NCBI GenBank assembly: GCA_900320285.1
Contig: ONRQ01000001.1
Coordinates: forward strand, 1-64,000
Source: an uncultured Eubacteriales bacterium
GTDB lineage: Bacteria > Bacillota > Clostridia > Peptostreptococcales > Anaerovoracaceae
Direction: 5' to 3'
DNA: 64,000 bases
Shown: piece by piece, positions 32,696-40,534 of the stretch
How the letters are laid out: each line of letters begins with the position of its first letter
How positions within the stretch are numbered: the first letter of the stretch is position 1
Notes under the pieces: generated by a model
The model's input: the letters and a program-made list of their open reading frames with translations, nothing else
The model's database searches: none
Told to the model about the DNA's origin: nothing
Translations under genes and position numbers: made by a program

Positions 32696-33565
32696 TTGAA
32701 CACGCAGAAAATCAGGATCCTGCTTGCTGCCATAGACAAAGGCAGCCTTACCAAAGCCGGTCAGGCCCTCGGGTACACGCAGTCTTACCTTACACAGATA
32801 ATGAAGTCTTTTGAAGATGAGGTCGGCTTCCCTCTTCTCGTAAAAACCAATCGCGGCGTCGAACCTACACAGGAAGCCAGACTTCTTCTGCCGGCGATGC
32901 GCAGGATCGTTGAAAGCGAGGAGCGGCTTGATCAGGAGATAGCGGAGCTGCAGGGACTGCACAGGGGTACACTCAGGATAGGGACTTTCGTCAGCACTTC
33001 GGTGTACTGGGTACCGCAGATCATAGAATACTTTCAGAACAATTATCCTCAGGTCGTCTTTCAGATAGAAGAGCTTGGGCATGATGAAATGATAGACGGC
33101 CTTACTGACGGCTCACTCGACATTGCTCTCATGAGCTATCCCGGAGACAAGGTCAGCATAGATTTTATCCCTATTATCGAGGACCCGATGCTGCTGGCCT
33201 TTCCTTCCGGCCATGAGCTGAGCAAATATGACTACGTTCCGGTCGATAAGCTGAAGGATTATCCTTTCATAATGACCTACAGGAGTTATGATAAGGATCC
33301 GCACAGGGTTTTCGAGGACGCGGGTTTCACTCCTGAAGTAAGGTACTATTCACGGGATGATTTCGCCGTGCTGTCCATGGTGCAGCGCGGACTGGGGCTG
33401 GCTATACTGCCGGAGCTCACGATCAATGAATTCCCGGGTGACTATGAGACAAGGATGCTCGAACCTGAAGCTTACCGCACATTAGGGATCGGCATCAGAT
33501 CATTCGAATACGCAGGTCCTCTGGCGAAATTCGTGATCAAATACATAATGAAGAATATCAGATAA
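32696..33565 (+). CDS. LysR-family transcriptional regulator
   Basis: 289 residues, TTG start behind GGAG. N-terminal winged helix (about 3-60, LTKAGQALGYTQSYLTQIMKSFEDEVGFPLLVKTNRG) followed by a LysR substrate-binding domain (about 88-285), with GLGLAILPELTINEF near the end. The two flanks are a plus-strand cell-wall protein and a minus-strand small protein, so the target is not evident from context. It is clearly paralogous to the internally deleted lysR pseudogene at 44244-44531, sharing the LGYTQS helix and the ILPELT C-terminal block. Confidence 0.92.
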   Translation: MNTQKIRILLAAIDKGSLTKAGQALGYTQSYLTQIMKSFEDEVGFPLLVKTNRGVEPTQEARLLLPAMRRIVESEERLDQEIAELQGLHRGTLRIGTFVSTSVYWVPQIIEYFQNNYPQVVFQIEELGHDEMIDGLTDGSLDIALMSYPGDKVSIDFIPIIEDPMLLAFPSGHELSKYDYVPVDKLKDYPFIMTYRSYDKDPHRVFEDAGFTPEVRYYSRDDFAVLSMVQRGLGLAILPELTINEFPGDYETRMLEPEAYRTLGIGIRSFEYAGPLAKFVIKYIMKNIR

Positions 33566-33573
33566 AAGAAAAG

Positions 33574-33609
33574 AACGATCCGTCATTGCTGCCGGATCGT
33601 TTCCTTTCT
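33574..33609 (+). terminator. Terminator of the lysR gene
   Basis: AACGATCCG (33574-33582) pairs with CGGATCGTT (33593-33601), followed by TCCTTTCT. Confidence 0.8.
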
Positions 33610-33661
33610 AAGTAATGGAATTTTTACCAGTTTTTAGGTTGTTGGTTTTTGGTTTTTTTAA

Positions 33662-33754
33662 TTAGTTGTTCTTTGGAGCGATCTTCTCTTCGAATTCGTA
33701 TGTGATGACTCCGGATACTGCAACGATTCCTACTGCTGCGATGATTCCTACCAT
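33662..33754 (-). CDS. Small single-pass membrane protein (30 aa)
   Basis: A strong AGGAGG site precedes an ATG at 33754. The product, MVGIIAAVGIVAVSGVITYE then FEEKIAPKNN, is one hydrophobic helix of about 18 residues and a short charged C-terminal tail. Nothing known is recognised. The ribosome site, spacing and clean helix-plus-tail design argue for a real gene. It stands alone, convergent to lysR and sharing its terminator region. Between 33755 and 33938 I see no gene. Confidence 0.6.
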   Translation of the reverse strand: MVGIIAAVGIVAVSGVITYEFEEKIAPKNN

Positions 33755-33938
33755 TTTATTGCCTCCTGTTAATAATCATTTTTATATTTTTTTCTTTTAC
33801 GCCGTCCATATCAGAATGATGATGTGCGGCTCTCTTTGTCTGATAAAAAAATAACACTCTAGTAGCTAATAGTAAAATGGTTCTTTTGCATATCCGATAT
33901 TACAAATCCTAATACCACTTTCAGAGAAAGATCTCTAT

Positions 33939-33976
33939 TAAAAAAGGCAGCGGAACAATATCTGTATCCGCTGCCT
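33939..33976 (-). terminator. Terminator of the coiled-coil protein gene
   Basis: GGCAGCGGA (33946-33954) pairs with TCCGCTGCC (33967-33975). On the minus strand TTTTTT follows. Confidence 0.85.
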
Positions 33977-34017
33977 GCATATTATTCTTATTTACCTACT
34001 AAATCAATAGGCTTTTC

Positions 34018-34440
34018 CTATTTGCCGTACTTCTCGTTATAGAGCGCGATCTGCTCAGCTGCAGCTCTATATGCAAGAACTGCCTCTTCTGCCATTTCTA
34101 TAGCAGTTTCCTGGCATTCATCAGCATATGTCAGGAGATCAACAATAAGTTCTTCCTGATCAGCTTTGGCATATGCCTGGCTCAGATCATTGATCTTATC
34201 CTGCAGATTCTTTATCTTCGCTCTTGAAGCTTCGCGTCTTTCTTCTCTTTTTTCTTCAGCCCTGTCCTCAGCATCGTCGAAAATCTCTTCAATGCTTGCC
34301 TGTGTGAATTCCATGTCGGATTTGAAATTGGCAGCTCCCTGTGAAATGGATTCTTTTACCGCCTTATTCGCTTCTTCCATCTTAGCCTTGAGCTCATCCA
34401 TCTTTGCTGTTGCAGCTTCAAACCTATCTGTTAATTCCAT
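34018..34440 (-). CDS. Acidic coiled-coil protein of unknown function
   Basis: 140 residues from the ATG at 34440, which follows AAGGAG; an open frame to 34488 has no such site. The sequence is almost all helix-forming, rich in Glu, Ala, Lys and Asp, with heptad-like spacing (FEAATAKMDELKAKMEEA, later DRAEEKREERREASRAKIK). No signal peptide, membrane helix or known motif. It looks like a soluble structural or scaffolding protein, perhaps of the phasin-like or apolipoprotein-like kind. It is followed by a strong terminator and appears to be a single-gene unit. Confidence 0.75.
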   Translation of the reverse strand: MELTDRFEAATAKMDELKAKMEEANKAVKESISQGAANFKSDMEFTQASIEEIFDDAEDRAEEKREERREASRAKIKNLQDKINDLSQAYAKADQEELIVDLLTYADECQETAIEMAEEAVLAYRAAAEQIALYNEKYGK

Positions 34441-34549
34441 GTTTTTCTCCTTTTTCTGATATTCATTAAGCATGCTATTATCTGACAATTGCTACCACCA
34501 TATTAGTATCGGTAAAGAGCACTGTCAACGCTCATAAATTCAGTAAAAA

Positions 34550-34582
34550 AAGCGTCCGGTTGGTGATCCAATGTCCGGGCGT
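34550..34582 (-). terminator. Terminator of the 67-residue protein gene
   Basis: AGCGTCCGG (34551-34559) pairs with CCGGGCGTT (34575-34583) with one G-T pair; a run of seven T follows on the minus strand. Confidence 0.75.
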
Positions 34583-34588
34583 TTGATC

Positions 34589-34792
34589 TTACAGTGTAAT
34601 AACTTCAAAATCGTTATCTTCTGTTTCGTGATATGCTTCGAGCTTTTTCATTATTCCGGCAACTGACTTTTCGGAATATCTTTTTGCGTTTTCTTCTTCA
34701 AAAGTGTTGATGAAGCATTCATTCTTTGTTGACAGCGAAGCAACATAACCTGTCTCATTGCTGTACTTATTTGTCCATTTTATAATAACCAT
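34589..34792 (-). CDS. Small cytoplasmic protein of unknown function (67 aa)
   Basis: ATG at 34792 behind a full AAAGGAGG site. The product is hydrophilic (IIKWTNKYSNETGYVASL, then a Glu/Lys-rich helix and an acidic end). No family recognised. Ribosome site at the front and terminator at the back make a real single-gene unit very likely. Confidence 0.75.
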   Translation of the reverse strand: MVIIKWTNKYSNETGYVASLSTKNECFINTFEEENAKRYSEKSVAGIMKKLEAYHETEDNDFEVITL

Positions 34793-34923
34793 TTTCTGTT
34801 TTTCCTCCTTTGAAAAATACCGGTGGTATATTAGCGCTGCCGTGTGGAAATGTCAACCCTTTTTATATCAATTTATTTTATAGTTATTGATCATCAACAT
34901 GGATCAGTAAACGCGGCTCTCCA

Positions 34924-35127
34924 TCAAACGACTTTGAATCTGTCCGCGTTTCCGCCCTTGGCATTAGCAAGCGAGGAAGCAACAAGGACAAATACCAGTA
35001 CAGGTGCAATTCCCTTGAGAGCTCCGACGAACATGTCTCCGAAGATGGAGATCCATTCCTGCGACGGAAGGAGGAACCCAAGGATAGCGCCTATGATAAG
35101 GCCGATGAAAATCCTCAGTACAAGACT
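34924..35127 (-). pseudogene. sstT: Remnant of a serine/threonine:Na+ symporter gene (sstT)
   Basis: The minus strand encodes 67 residues with no start codon: SLVLRIFIGLIIGAILGFLL, a PSQEWISIFGDMFVGALKGI segment, then APVLVFVLVASSLANAKGG and a stop. This matches the N-terminal two membrane segments of SstT-type dicarboxylate/amino-acid symporters, normally about 400 residues. A TAA (35128-35130) lies directly in front in the same frame, and everything after the second helix is missing. Both ends have thus been lost. It lies between ftsH and the 67-residue protein gene. Confidence 0.8.
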
Positions 35128-35145
35128 TTAGTACAATTGCCTTTT

Positions 35146-36966
35146 TTATTTTGCCTCAAGGATGTTCATGAACTCCTCGCCTGTGATGGTCTCCTTTTCA
35201 TACAGATGAGCCGCAAGTTCATCCAGTTTGCCGCGGTTATCATTGAGTATCTTTCTGGCTTTTTCGTGCTGTTCCTTTACAAGTTCGACTACTTTCTTAT
35301 CTATTATTGTCTGTGTCTCAGCAGAGCACGAAAGTGTAGTGTCTCCTCCCAGATACTGATTCTGTACGGCTTCCATCGCCACCATGTCGAAGTCATCGCT
35401 CATACCAAAGCGTGTGATCATCGTACGCGCGATCCTCGTAGCCTGCTCTATGTCATTTGAAGCGCCTGTGGTGACAGATCCGAAGGCGATCTCCTCGGCT
35501 GCACGCCCTCCTGTCAGCGTAGCGATCTTGTTCTCGAGCTCCTCTTTTGTCATCAGATAGTGATCGCCTTCATCGACCTGAAGGGTGTATCCGAGTGCGC
35601 CCGATGTGCGCGGTACGATCGTGATCTTCTGTACAGGAGCCGAATGCTGCTGCATGGCTGCCACAAGAGCGTGACCTATCTCGTGATATGCCACGACTTT
35701 CTTCTCATGATCGGTAAGTATGGAGTTCTTTTTCTCATATCCTGCTATGACGACTTCTATGCTTTCCTCAAAGTCGGCCTGCGATGCGGCACTGCGGCCG
35801 TCTCTTACCGCGCGGAGCGCAGCTTCATTTACTATATTTGCAAGCTCTGCACCGGATGCTCCGGCCGCCATACGTGCGATGACCGAGTAATCTATATTAT
35901 CTTCAGTCTTTACCTTTGCAGCATGTACTTTCAGAATCGCTTCCCTGCCCTTGAGGTCAGGCAGCTCTACAGGTACTCTGCGGTCAAAGCGTCCCGGTCT
36001 GGTGAGCGCCGGATCGAGGGACTCAGGTCTGTTGGTCGCAGCGAGAATGATGACTCCGCTGTTTCCTTCGAATCCGTCCATCTCTGTAAGCAGCTGATTG
36101 AGAGTCTGCTCTCTTTCGTCGTTGCCTCCGAAATTGCCGCTGTTTCTCTTCTGTCCTATGGCGTCTATCTCATCGATAAATACGATGCATGGAGCTTTCT
36201 CCTTGGCCTGTCTGAACAGGTCGCGGACCTTTGAAGCTCCCATGCCGACAAACATCTCTACGAATTCAGAACCGGACATCGAAAAGAACGGTACATTTGC
36301 TTCACCCGCAACAGCCTTGGCAAGCATGGTCTTTCCTGTTCCCGGAGGGCCTACAAGAAGTACGCCTTTCGGCATCGATGCGCCGATATCCCTGTACTTG
36401 GCAGGATCGTGCAGATAGTCCACTATCTCCTGCAGGTTTTCCTCTGCTTCGTCAACGCCCTCAACATCATCAAATTTGATGCCGTCTGAGGATTTTACAT
36501 AGACTCTTGCATTACTTTTACCCATGTTGAACATCATGGAACCCGGGCCTCCGGCCTTATCCATCATCTTTCTGCTCAGATACTGTCCAAGCACGAAGAA
36601 GATGAAGATCGGAAGTATCCAGCTCAGGAAGAAACTGGCAAGCGGAGACATCTGCCTGACTATCTTGGTTGTGAACTCTGCTCCGGATGCATGCAGACGG
36701 TTGACCAGATCAGGATCGTTCATAACTCCGGTGCGGTATACATCCTTGCCGTCCTTGCTGGTGAACATTATCTGGTTTTCCTCGATCTGTACAGATCCGA
36801 TATTTCCCTCTTCAGTCATGGTCATGAAAGTGCCATAGTCCACTTCCTTGATCTTCTGCTCCTCAGCCAGCATCGGAGCTATCAGGGAATTGAAGGCAAA
36901 CATGACCAGCAGCATGATTATGTAGAAAACTATCAGCGGTTTTCTAGGGTTCTTTACTTCATTCAT
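35146..36966 (-). CDS. ftsH: ATP-dependent zinc metalloprotease FtsH
   Basis: 606 residues. Two membrane helices (about 10-30 and 108-128) enclose a small external domain; then an AAA+ domain with Walker A GPPGTGKT (206-213), Walker [12 protein letters not shown] and an SRH block ([12 protein letters not shown]), and the M41 peptidase domain with HEIGH (near 430) and a third zinc ligand in the following helix. FtsH degrades damaged or regulatory membrane proteins. ATG at 36966 follows AGGAG. It overlaps no neighbour but starts 15 bp after the thioesterase gene and is probably co-transcribed with it. This need not be the only ftsH of the genome. Confidence 0.97.
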   Translation of the reverse strand: MNEVKNPRKPLIVFYIIMLLVMFAFNSLIAPMLAEEQKIKEVDYGTFMTMTEEGNIGSVQIEENQIMFTSKDGKDVYRTGVMNDPDLVNRLHASGAEFTTKIVRQMSPLASFFLSWILPIFIFFVLGQYLSRKMMDKAGGPGSMMFNMGKSNARVYVKSSDGIKFDDVEGVDEAEENLQEIVDYLHDPAKYRDIGASMPKGVLLVGPPGTGKTMLAKAVAGEANVPFFSMSGSEFVEMFVGMGASKVRDLFRQAKEKAPCIVFIDEIDAIGQKRNSGNFGGNDEREQTLNQLLTEMDGFEGNSGVIILAATNRPESLDPALTRPGRFDRRVPVELPDLKGREAILKVHAAKVKTEDNIDYSVIARMAAGASGAELANIVNEAALRAVRDGRSAASQADFEESIEVVIAGYEKKNSILTDHEKKVVAYHEIGHALVAAMQQHSAPVQKITIVPRTSGALGYTLQVDEGDHYLMTKEELENKIATLTGGRAAEEIAFGSVTTGASNDIEQATRIARTMITRFGMSDDFDMVAMEAVQNQYLGGDTTLSCSAETQTIIDKKVVELVKEQHEKARKILNDNRGKLDELAAHLYEKETITGEEFMNILEAK

Positions 36967-36981
36967 TGCTTTCTCCTGTTC

Positions 36982-37695
36982 TTATCTCGTTATTATGCAG
37001 CTGACGACTTTGCTGCCGTCCTTCTCTATTAAGTACGCTTCGTTTTCGGAGCTGCAGCGATATATGCACAGCTTATCGCCCTCATGTGTCTGAGCAGCAT
37101 ACTGCACTTCGATCGCTTTTACCGGATGCTCAATCAGATCATCGACATCGATCTGATTCATGAAGTAACGCACATACGCAACGTTGTTGGTGTGGTGACA
37201 GTAATCTATATCTGCCGAACGCACCGTTATCTCATCGATCAGATCGCCGCGCACAGGTTTTTCCTTTGTATAAGCTATTTCGAACACCGACTCCTCGGCA
37301 GGAGTCTTTTCTCCCACACCGACGCTTTCCGACTTTCTGATTTTGCCCGTCTCCAGATCTACGGCACAAAGCTCGAGCCTGGACTTGAGCGCTATGCTGC
37401 CATCCGCCTTCTGAAGCACAGTGTCTATGTAAAGTCTGATTTTTGAGAACGAACTTATATAGCTTGTAGCTGTATACTCATCCATCCAGTTCAGAGGCTG
37501 AGGCATCTCGATCCTGTTGCGGACGAACACCCACATGCCGCCGTATTCACGCATGCATGTGACTCCGTCGATATGCTGATCACCCATCAACTCAGTGACC
37601 ATGTCCTCCACAATGCGGAAGGCTCCCTCAACAGAGAGCTTCACATCGGCGCCACAGCTGCTTGCCGCCAGTCTGTCTTTTTTTACCAGTTTCAT
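36982..37695 (-). CDS. Acyl-ACP thioesterase
   Basis: 237 residues forming a tandem hot-dog pair. N-terminal half: FRIVEDMVTELMGDQHIDG, then WVFVRNRIEMPQPLNW. C-terminal half: RSADIDYCHHTNNVAYVRYF with the Asp/Asn/His-type active-site segment. This is the bacterial acyl-ACP thioesterase family (plant FatA/FatB relatives), which frees fatty acids from acyl carrier protein. The classical catalytic Cys position cannot be fixed by eye. ATG at 37695 has a GGGAG site at rather long distance. Directly upstream of ftsH. Confidence 0.87.
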   Translation of the reverse strand: MKLVKKDRLAASSCGADVKLSVEGAFRIVEDMVTELMGDQHIDGVTCMREYGGMWVFVRNRIEMPQPLNWMDEYTATSYISSFSKIRLYIDTVLQKADGSIALKSRLELCAVDLETGKIRKSESVGVGEKTPAEESVFEIAYTKEKPVRGDLIDEITVRSADIDYCHHTNNVAYVRYFMNQIDVDDLIEHPVKAIEVQYAAQTHEGDKLCIYRCSSENEAYLIEKDGSKVVSCIITR

Positions 37696-37867
37696 CTGTA
37701 AAGATCATCTCCCGTTTATTAACTATCAAACCAATATATTATAGCACATGACAGATTACATAACATGCTCTGCCGTGCAGTGGAACAAGCTGACGGTATA
37801 ATGTAAAATAAAAGACAGAAATTTACAATTCAGGCATCTCCGGCACAGGAGCTAAGAAAACAGATAA

Positions 37868-39424
37868 ATGCACTTTATGAAAAAGCGGCTCAAAACACTT
37901 ACTATATTGTTCATTGGTATCATTCTGACTTCTATGGTGACGGCAGGCTGCAGCAGGGACAGCAGCAGTTCGGATGAGGGCGTCTATACGTCTGTATCTG
38001 AGTTATCCGGAAAGCGGATCGGTGTTCAGATGGGCTCGATTTTCGACAGTGTTTCCCGTGAGAACATACCTGATGCGCAGATCCTGTATTTCAGCACATT
38101 CCCGGATATAGTCATGGCGCTGAAATCAAACAAGATCGATGCGTTCCCGAATCTCAGGATGGTGCAGACACAGTACATGCACACGGATGATTCCGTCACT
38201 ATTATTGATGAGGAAATCGGAAGAAATCCTGCAGGGTATGTGTTCCCGAAGAACAAAAAAGGCGCTGCGCTGCGCGATCAGATGAATGAGTTCCTTCAGA
38301 GTCTGACGGAAAGCGGCGAGCTCGGGCAGATCGAGGAAAAGTGGTGCGAAAAAGATGAATCGAAGAAGACCATGATCGATTATACTGAGCTGCCTGACAT
38401 AAACGGAAAACTCACCTTTCTCACAGAAGGAACCTTCCCTCCTTTCAGTTACCTCAGAGAAGACCTGGTCGTAGGCTACGATGTGGATATCGCAGCACGC
38501 TTCTGCAAGGAATACGGCTATGCCCTGGATGTGGTAATGATGAACTTTGAAGCGCTGATGCCTGCCGTAACTGCGGGAAAATGCGATTTTGCCGCTTCCG
38601 GGATAGCAATTACTGAGGAACGCGCTCAAAGCGTCTATTTCTCAGATCCTAATATTTACGACCGGATCGTAGTTGTTGTACTGAAGAAGGATACAGGCTC
38701 CGGAGCATTCTTTCATTCGATGGCAGACAGCTTCCGCAAGACATTTATTGTCGAAAGCCGTTATAAGCTCTTCCTGAAAGGCATCGCGGCGACCCTTGCG
38801 ATAAATATTCTTTCAATTATATTCGGCACGCTGCTGGGATTTGCCATGTATATGGCATGCCGCAACGGCAATCCTCTTGCGAACAAGGTCACCGAGTTCT
38901 TCGTATGGCTGATACGGGGCATGCCGGCGGTCGTACTTCTGATGCTTCTTTACTATGTTATATTCGGCAAAATATCGATCAGCGGCCTCGCTGTCGCAGT
39001 CATCGCATTCACCTTTACATTCGGAGTCTCAATGTACGGCATGCTGGTATCAGGCGTCAAAGCCGTTGATCCGGGTCAGACAAAGGCCGGTTACGCTCTG
39101 GGTTTTGATGACAGAAGCACATTCTTCCATCTGATACTCCCGCAGGCTGCACAGCATTTCATGCCGGCATACCGGGGCGAGATAGTCGCATTGATCAAGG
39201 CTTCCGCGATAGTCGGGTACATCGCCGTTGAAGACCTCACCAGAATGGGAGATATCATACGGAGCCGCACATACGAACCGTTCTTCCCTATCATTTCTGT
39301 TGCCATCATCTACTTCATTCTTGCTGCGATTCTGACAGCAATCACTGACAGGGTGATACGCAACATTGATCCTAAGAAGCGCACTAAAGAAGAGATACTT
39401 AAGGGGATCGAGATACATGATTGA
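37868..39424 (+). CDS. Polar amino-acid ABC transporter: binding protein fused to permease
   Basis: 518 residues. A signal peptide ends in a lipobox-like VTAGC (about residue 26). Residues 35-155 resemble the second lobe of a family-3 binding protein, 165-280 a fuller binding segment (FLTEGTFPPFSYLREDLVVG typical), and 300-510 a HisM/GlnP-type permease with five to six helices and the EAA loop (GYALGFDDRSTFFHLILPQA). So substrate capture and channel are one chain, tethered to the outside. The substrate is a polar amino acid by family. The start is either ATG 37868 or 37877; neither has a good ribosome site. The gene overlaps the ATPase gene by 8 bp. Confidence 0.88.
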   Translation: MHFMKKRLKTLTILFIGIILTSMVTAGCSRDSSSSDEGVYTSVSELSGKRIGVQMGSIFDSVSRENIPDAQILYFSTFPDIVMALKSNKIDAFPNLRMVQTQYMHTDDSVTIIDEEIGRNPAGYVFPKNKKGAALRDQMNEFLQSLTESGELGQIEEKWCEKDESKKTMIDYTELPDINGKLTFLTEGTFPPFSYLREDLVVGYDVDIAARFCKEYGYALDVVMMNFEALMPAVTAGKCDFAASGIAITEERAQSVYFSDPNIYDRIVVVVLKKDTGSGAFFHSMADSFRKTFIVESRYKLFLKGIAATLAINILSIIFGTLLGFAMYMACRNGNPLANKVTEFFVWLIRGMPAVVLLMLLYYVIFGKISISGLAVAVIAFTFTFGVSMYGMLVSGVKAVDPGQTKAGYALGFDDRSTFFHLILPQAAQHFMPAYRGEIVALIKASAIVGYIAVEDLTRMGDIIRSRTYEPFFPIISVAIIYFILAAILTAITDRVIRNIDPKKRTKEEILKGIEIHD

Positions 39425-40499
39425 GATCAGACATCTGAGAAAAGAATTTGAGAGTTCCGTTCCTCTCAAGGATATCAACGCAGTGATCAATGACGGAGAT
39501 GTGATTGCTGTCATCGGTCCATCCGGAACAGGAAAATCTACATTGCTCAACTGCATGAACCTGCTTGAGAGGCCGACTTCGGGGCAGATACTGCTGAACG
39601 GTCAGGATATCACCGAAAAGGACTGCGACATTTCTCAGGTGCGCAGAAAGATGGGCATGGTATTCCAGTCTTTCAATCTCTTCGGGCACATGACCGCCAT
39701 CGAGAATGTCATGTATGCACCGGTAAAGCTTCTTGGCCTGAGCCGCCAGGAAGCCTATGACCGCGCCGTGGAGCTTTTGCGTATGGTAGGCCTTGCCGAA
39801 AAGCAGATGAACTATCCGGACCAGATGTCAGGTGGTCAGAAGCAGCGTGTCGCGATAGCCAGGACACTGGCCATGGATCCCGACATAATTCTGTTTGATG
39901 AACCTACCAGCGCACTGGATCCTACAATGATCGGAGAGGTTCAGTCTGTTATCCGTGAACTGGTACGTCAGAAAAAGACGATGATGATAGTAACTCACGA
40001 GATGCAGTTTGCCAGAGATGTCTCAAACCGCGTGTTTTACATGGATGAAGGACTGATCTACGAGGAAGGTACTCCTGAAGAGATCTTTGAGCACCCGAAA
40101 AAAGAAAAAACCATTCACTTCATGCGAAGGCTCAGGATTCTTGAGATAGATATATCATCCCACTCTTTCGACTTTGCCGATGCTGTGGCCAGGATCGATC
40201 AGTATTGCTACAAGAATCACATCTCACCAAAGGTCAATGAAAAACTTCAGTCAGTCTTTGAGGAGCTTTGTATTCAGCTGCTGATGTCAGTTCTGAAGGA
40301 TCCTGCCATCCACGTTACGATCGAATACGATCAGCCGCAGGAAGCAGTCGAAATGGCCGTGGAATATCCCGGAAATTTCCGAATAGAGAAAGCCCGCAAA
40401 ACTTTGCCTTATGCGGTCCTTACAGCTAAATCCGAATCTGTCGTTCAGGAAACACTGCCGGACGGATCAAAGAGCACAGTAAAGGTGAGGATAAAATAA
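39417..40499 (+). CDS. Polar amino-acid ABC transporter ATPase with C-terminal extra domain
   Basis: 360 residues from the ATG at 39417, inside the last codons of the permease gene, with AAGGGG upstream; a longer frame from 39366 is rejected. Residues 1-240 are a GlnQ-type ATPase: GPSGTGKST (Walker A), MSGGQKQRVAIARTLAMDP (signature), ILFDEPTSALDP (Walker B) and a switch histidine in VTHEM. Residues 245-360 form an extra domain (NEKLQSVFEELCIQLLM...) not found in the standard enzyme; its shape recalls a histidine-kinase-like ATPase fragment, which is a guess. Paired with the fused binding-protein/permease. Confidence 0.9.
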   Translation: MIEIRHLRKEFESSVPLKDINAVINDGDVIAVIGPSGTGKSTLLNCMNLLERPTSGQILLNGQDITEKDCDISQVRRKMGMVFQSFNLFGHMTAIENVMYAPVKLLGLSRQEAYDRAVELLRMVGLAEKQMNYPDQMSGGQKQRVAIARTLAMDPDIILFDEPTSALDPTMIGEVQSVIRELVRQKKTMMIVTHEMQFARDVSNRVFYMDEGLIYEEGTPEEIFEHPKKEKTIHFMRRLRILEIDISSHSFDFADAVARIDQYCYKNHISPKVNEKLQSVFEELCIQLLMSVLKDPAIHVTIEYDQPQEAVEMAVEYPGNFRIEKARKTLPYAVLTAKSESVVQETLPDGSKSTVKVRIK

Positions 40500-40501
40500 A
40501 A

Positions 40502-40531
40502 AAAATGACAGGGACCAGCCCCTGTCATTTT
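40502..40531. terminator. Bidirectional terminator between the ABC operon and tex
   Basis: AAAATGACAGGG (40502-40513) pairs with CCCTGTCATTTT (40520-40531). Confidence 0.9.
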
Positions 40532-40534
40532 GCT

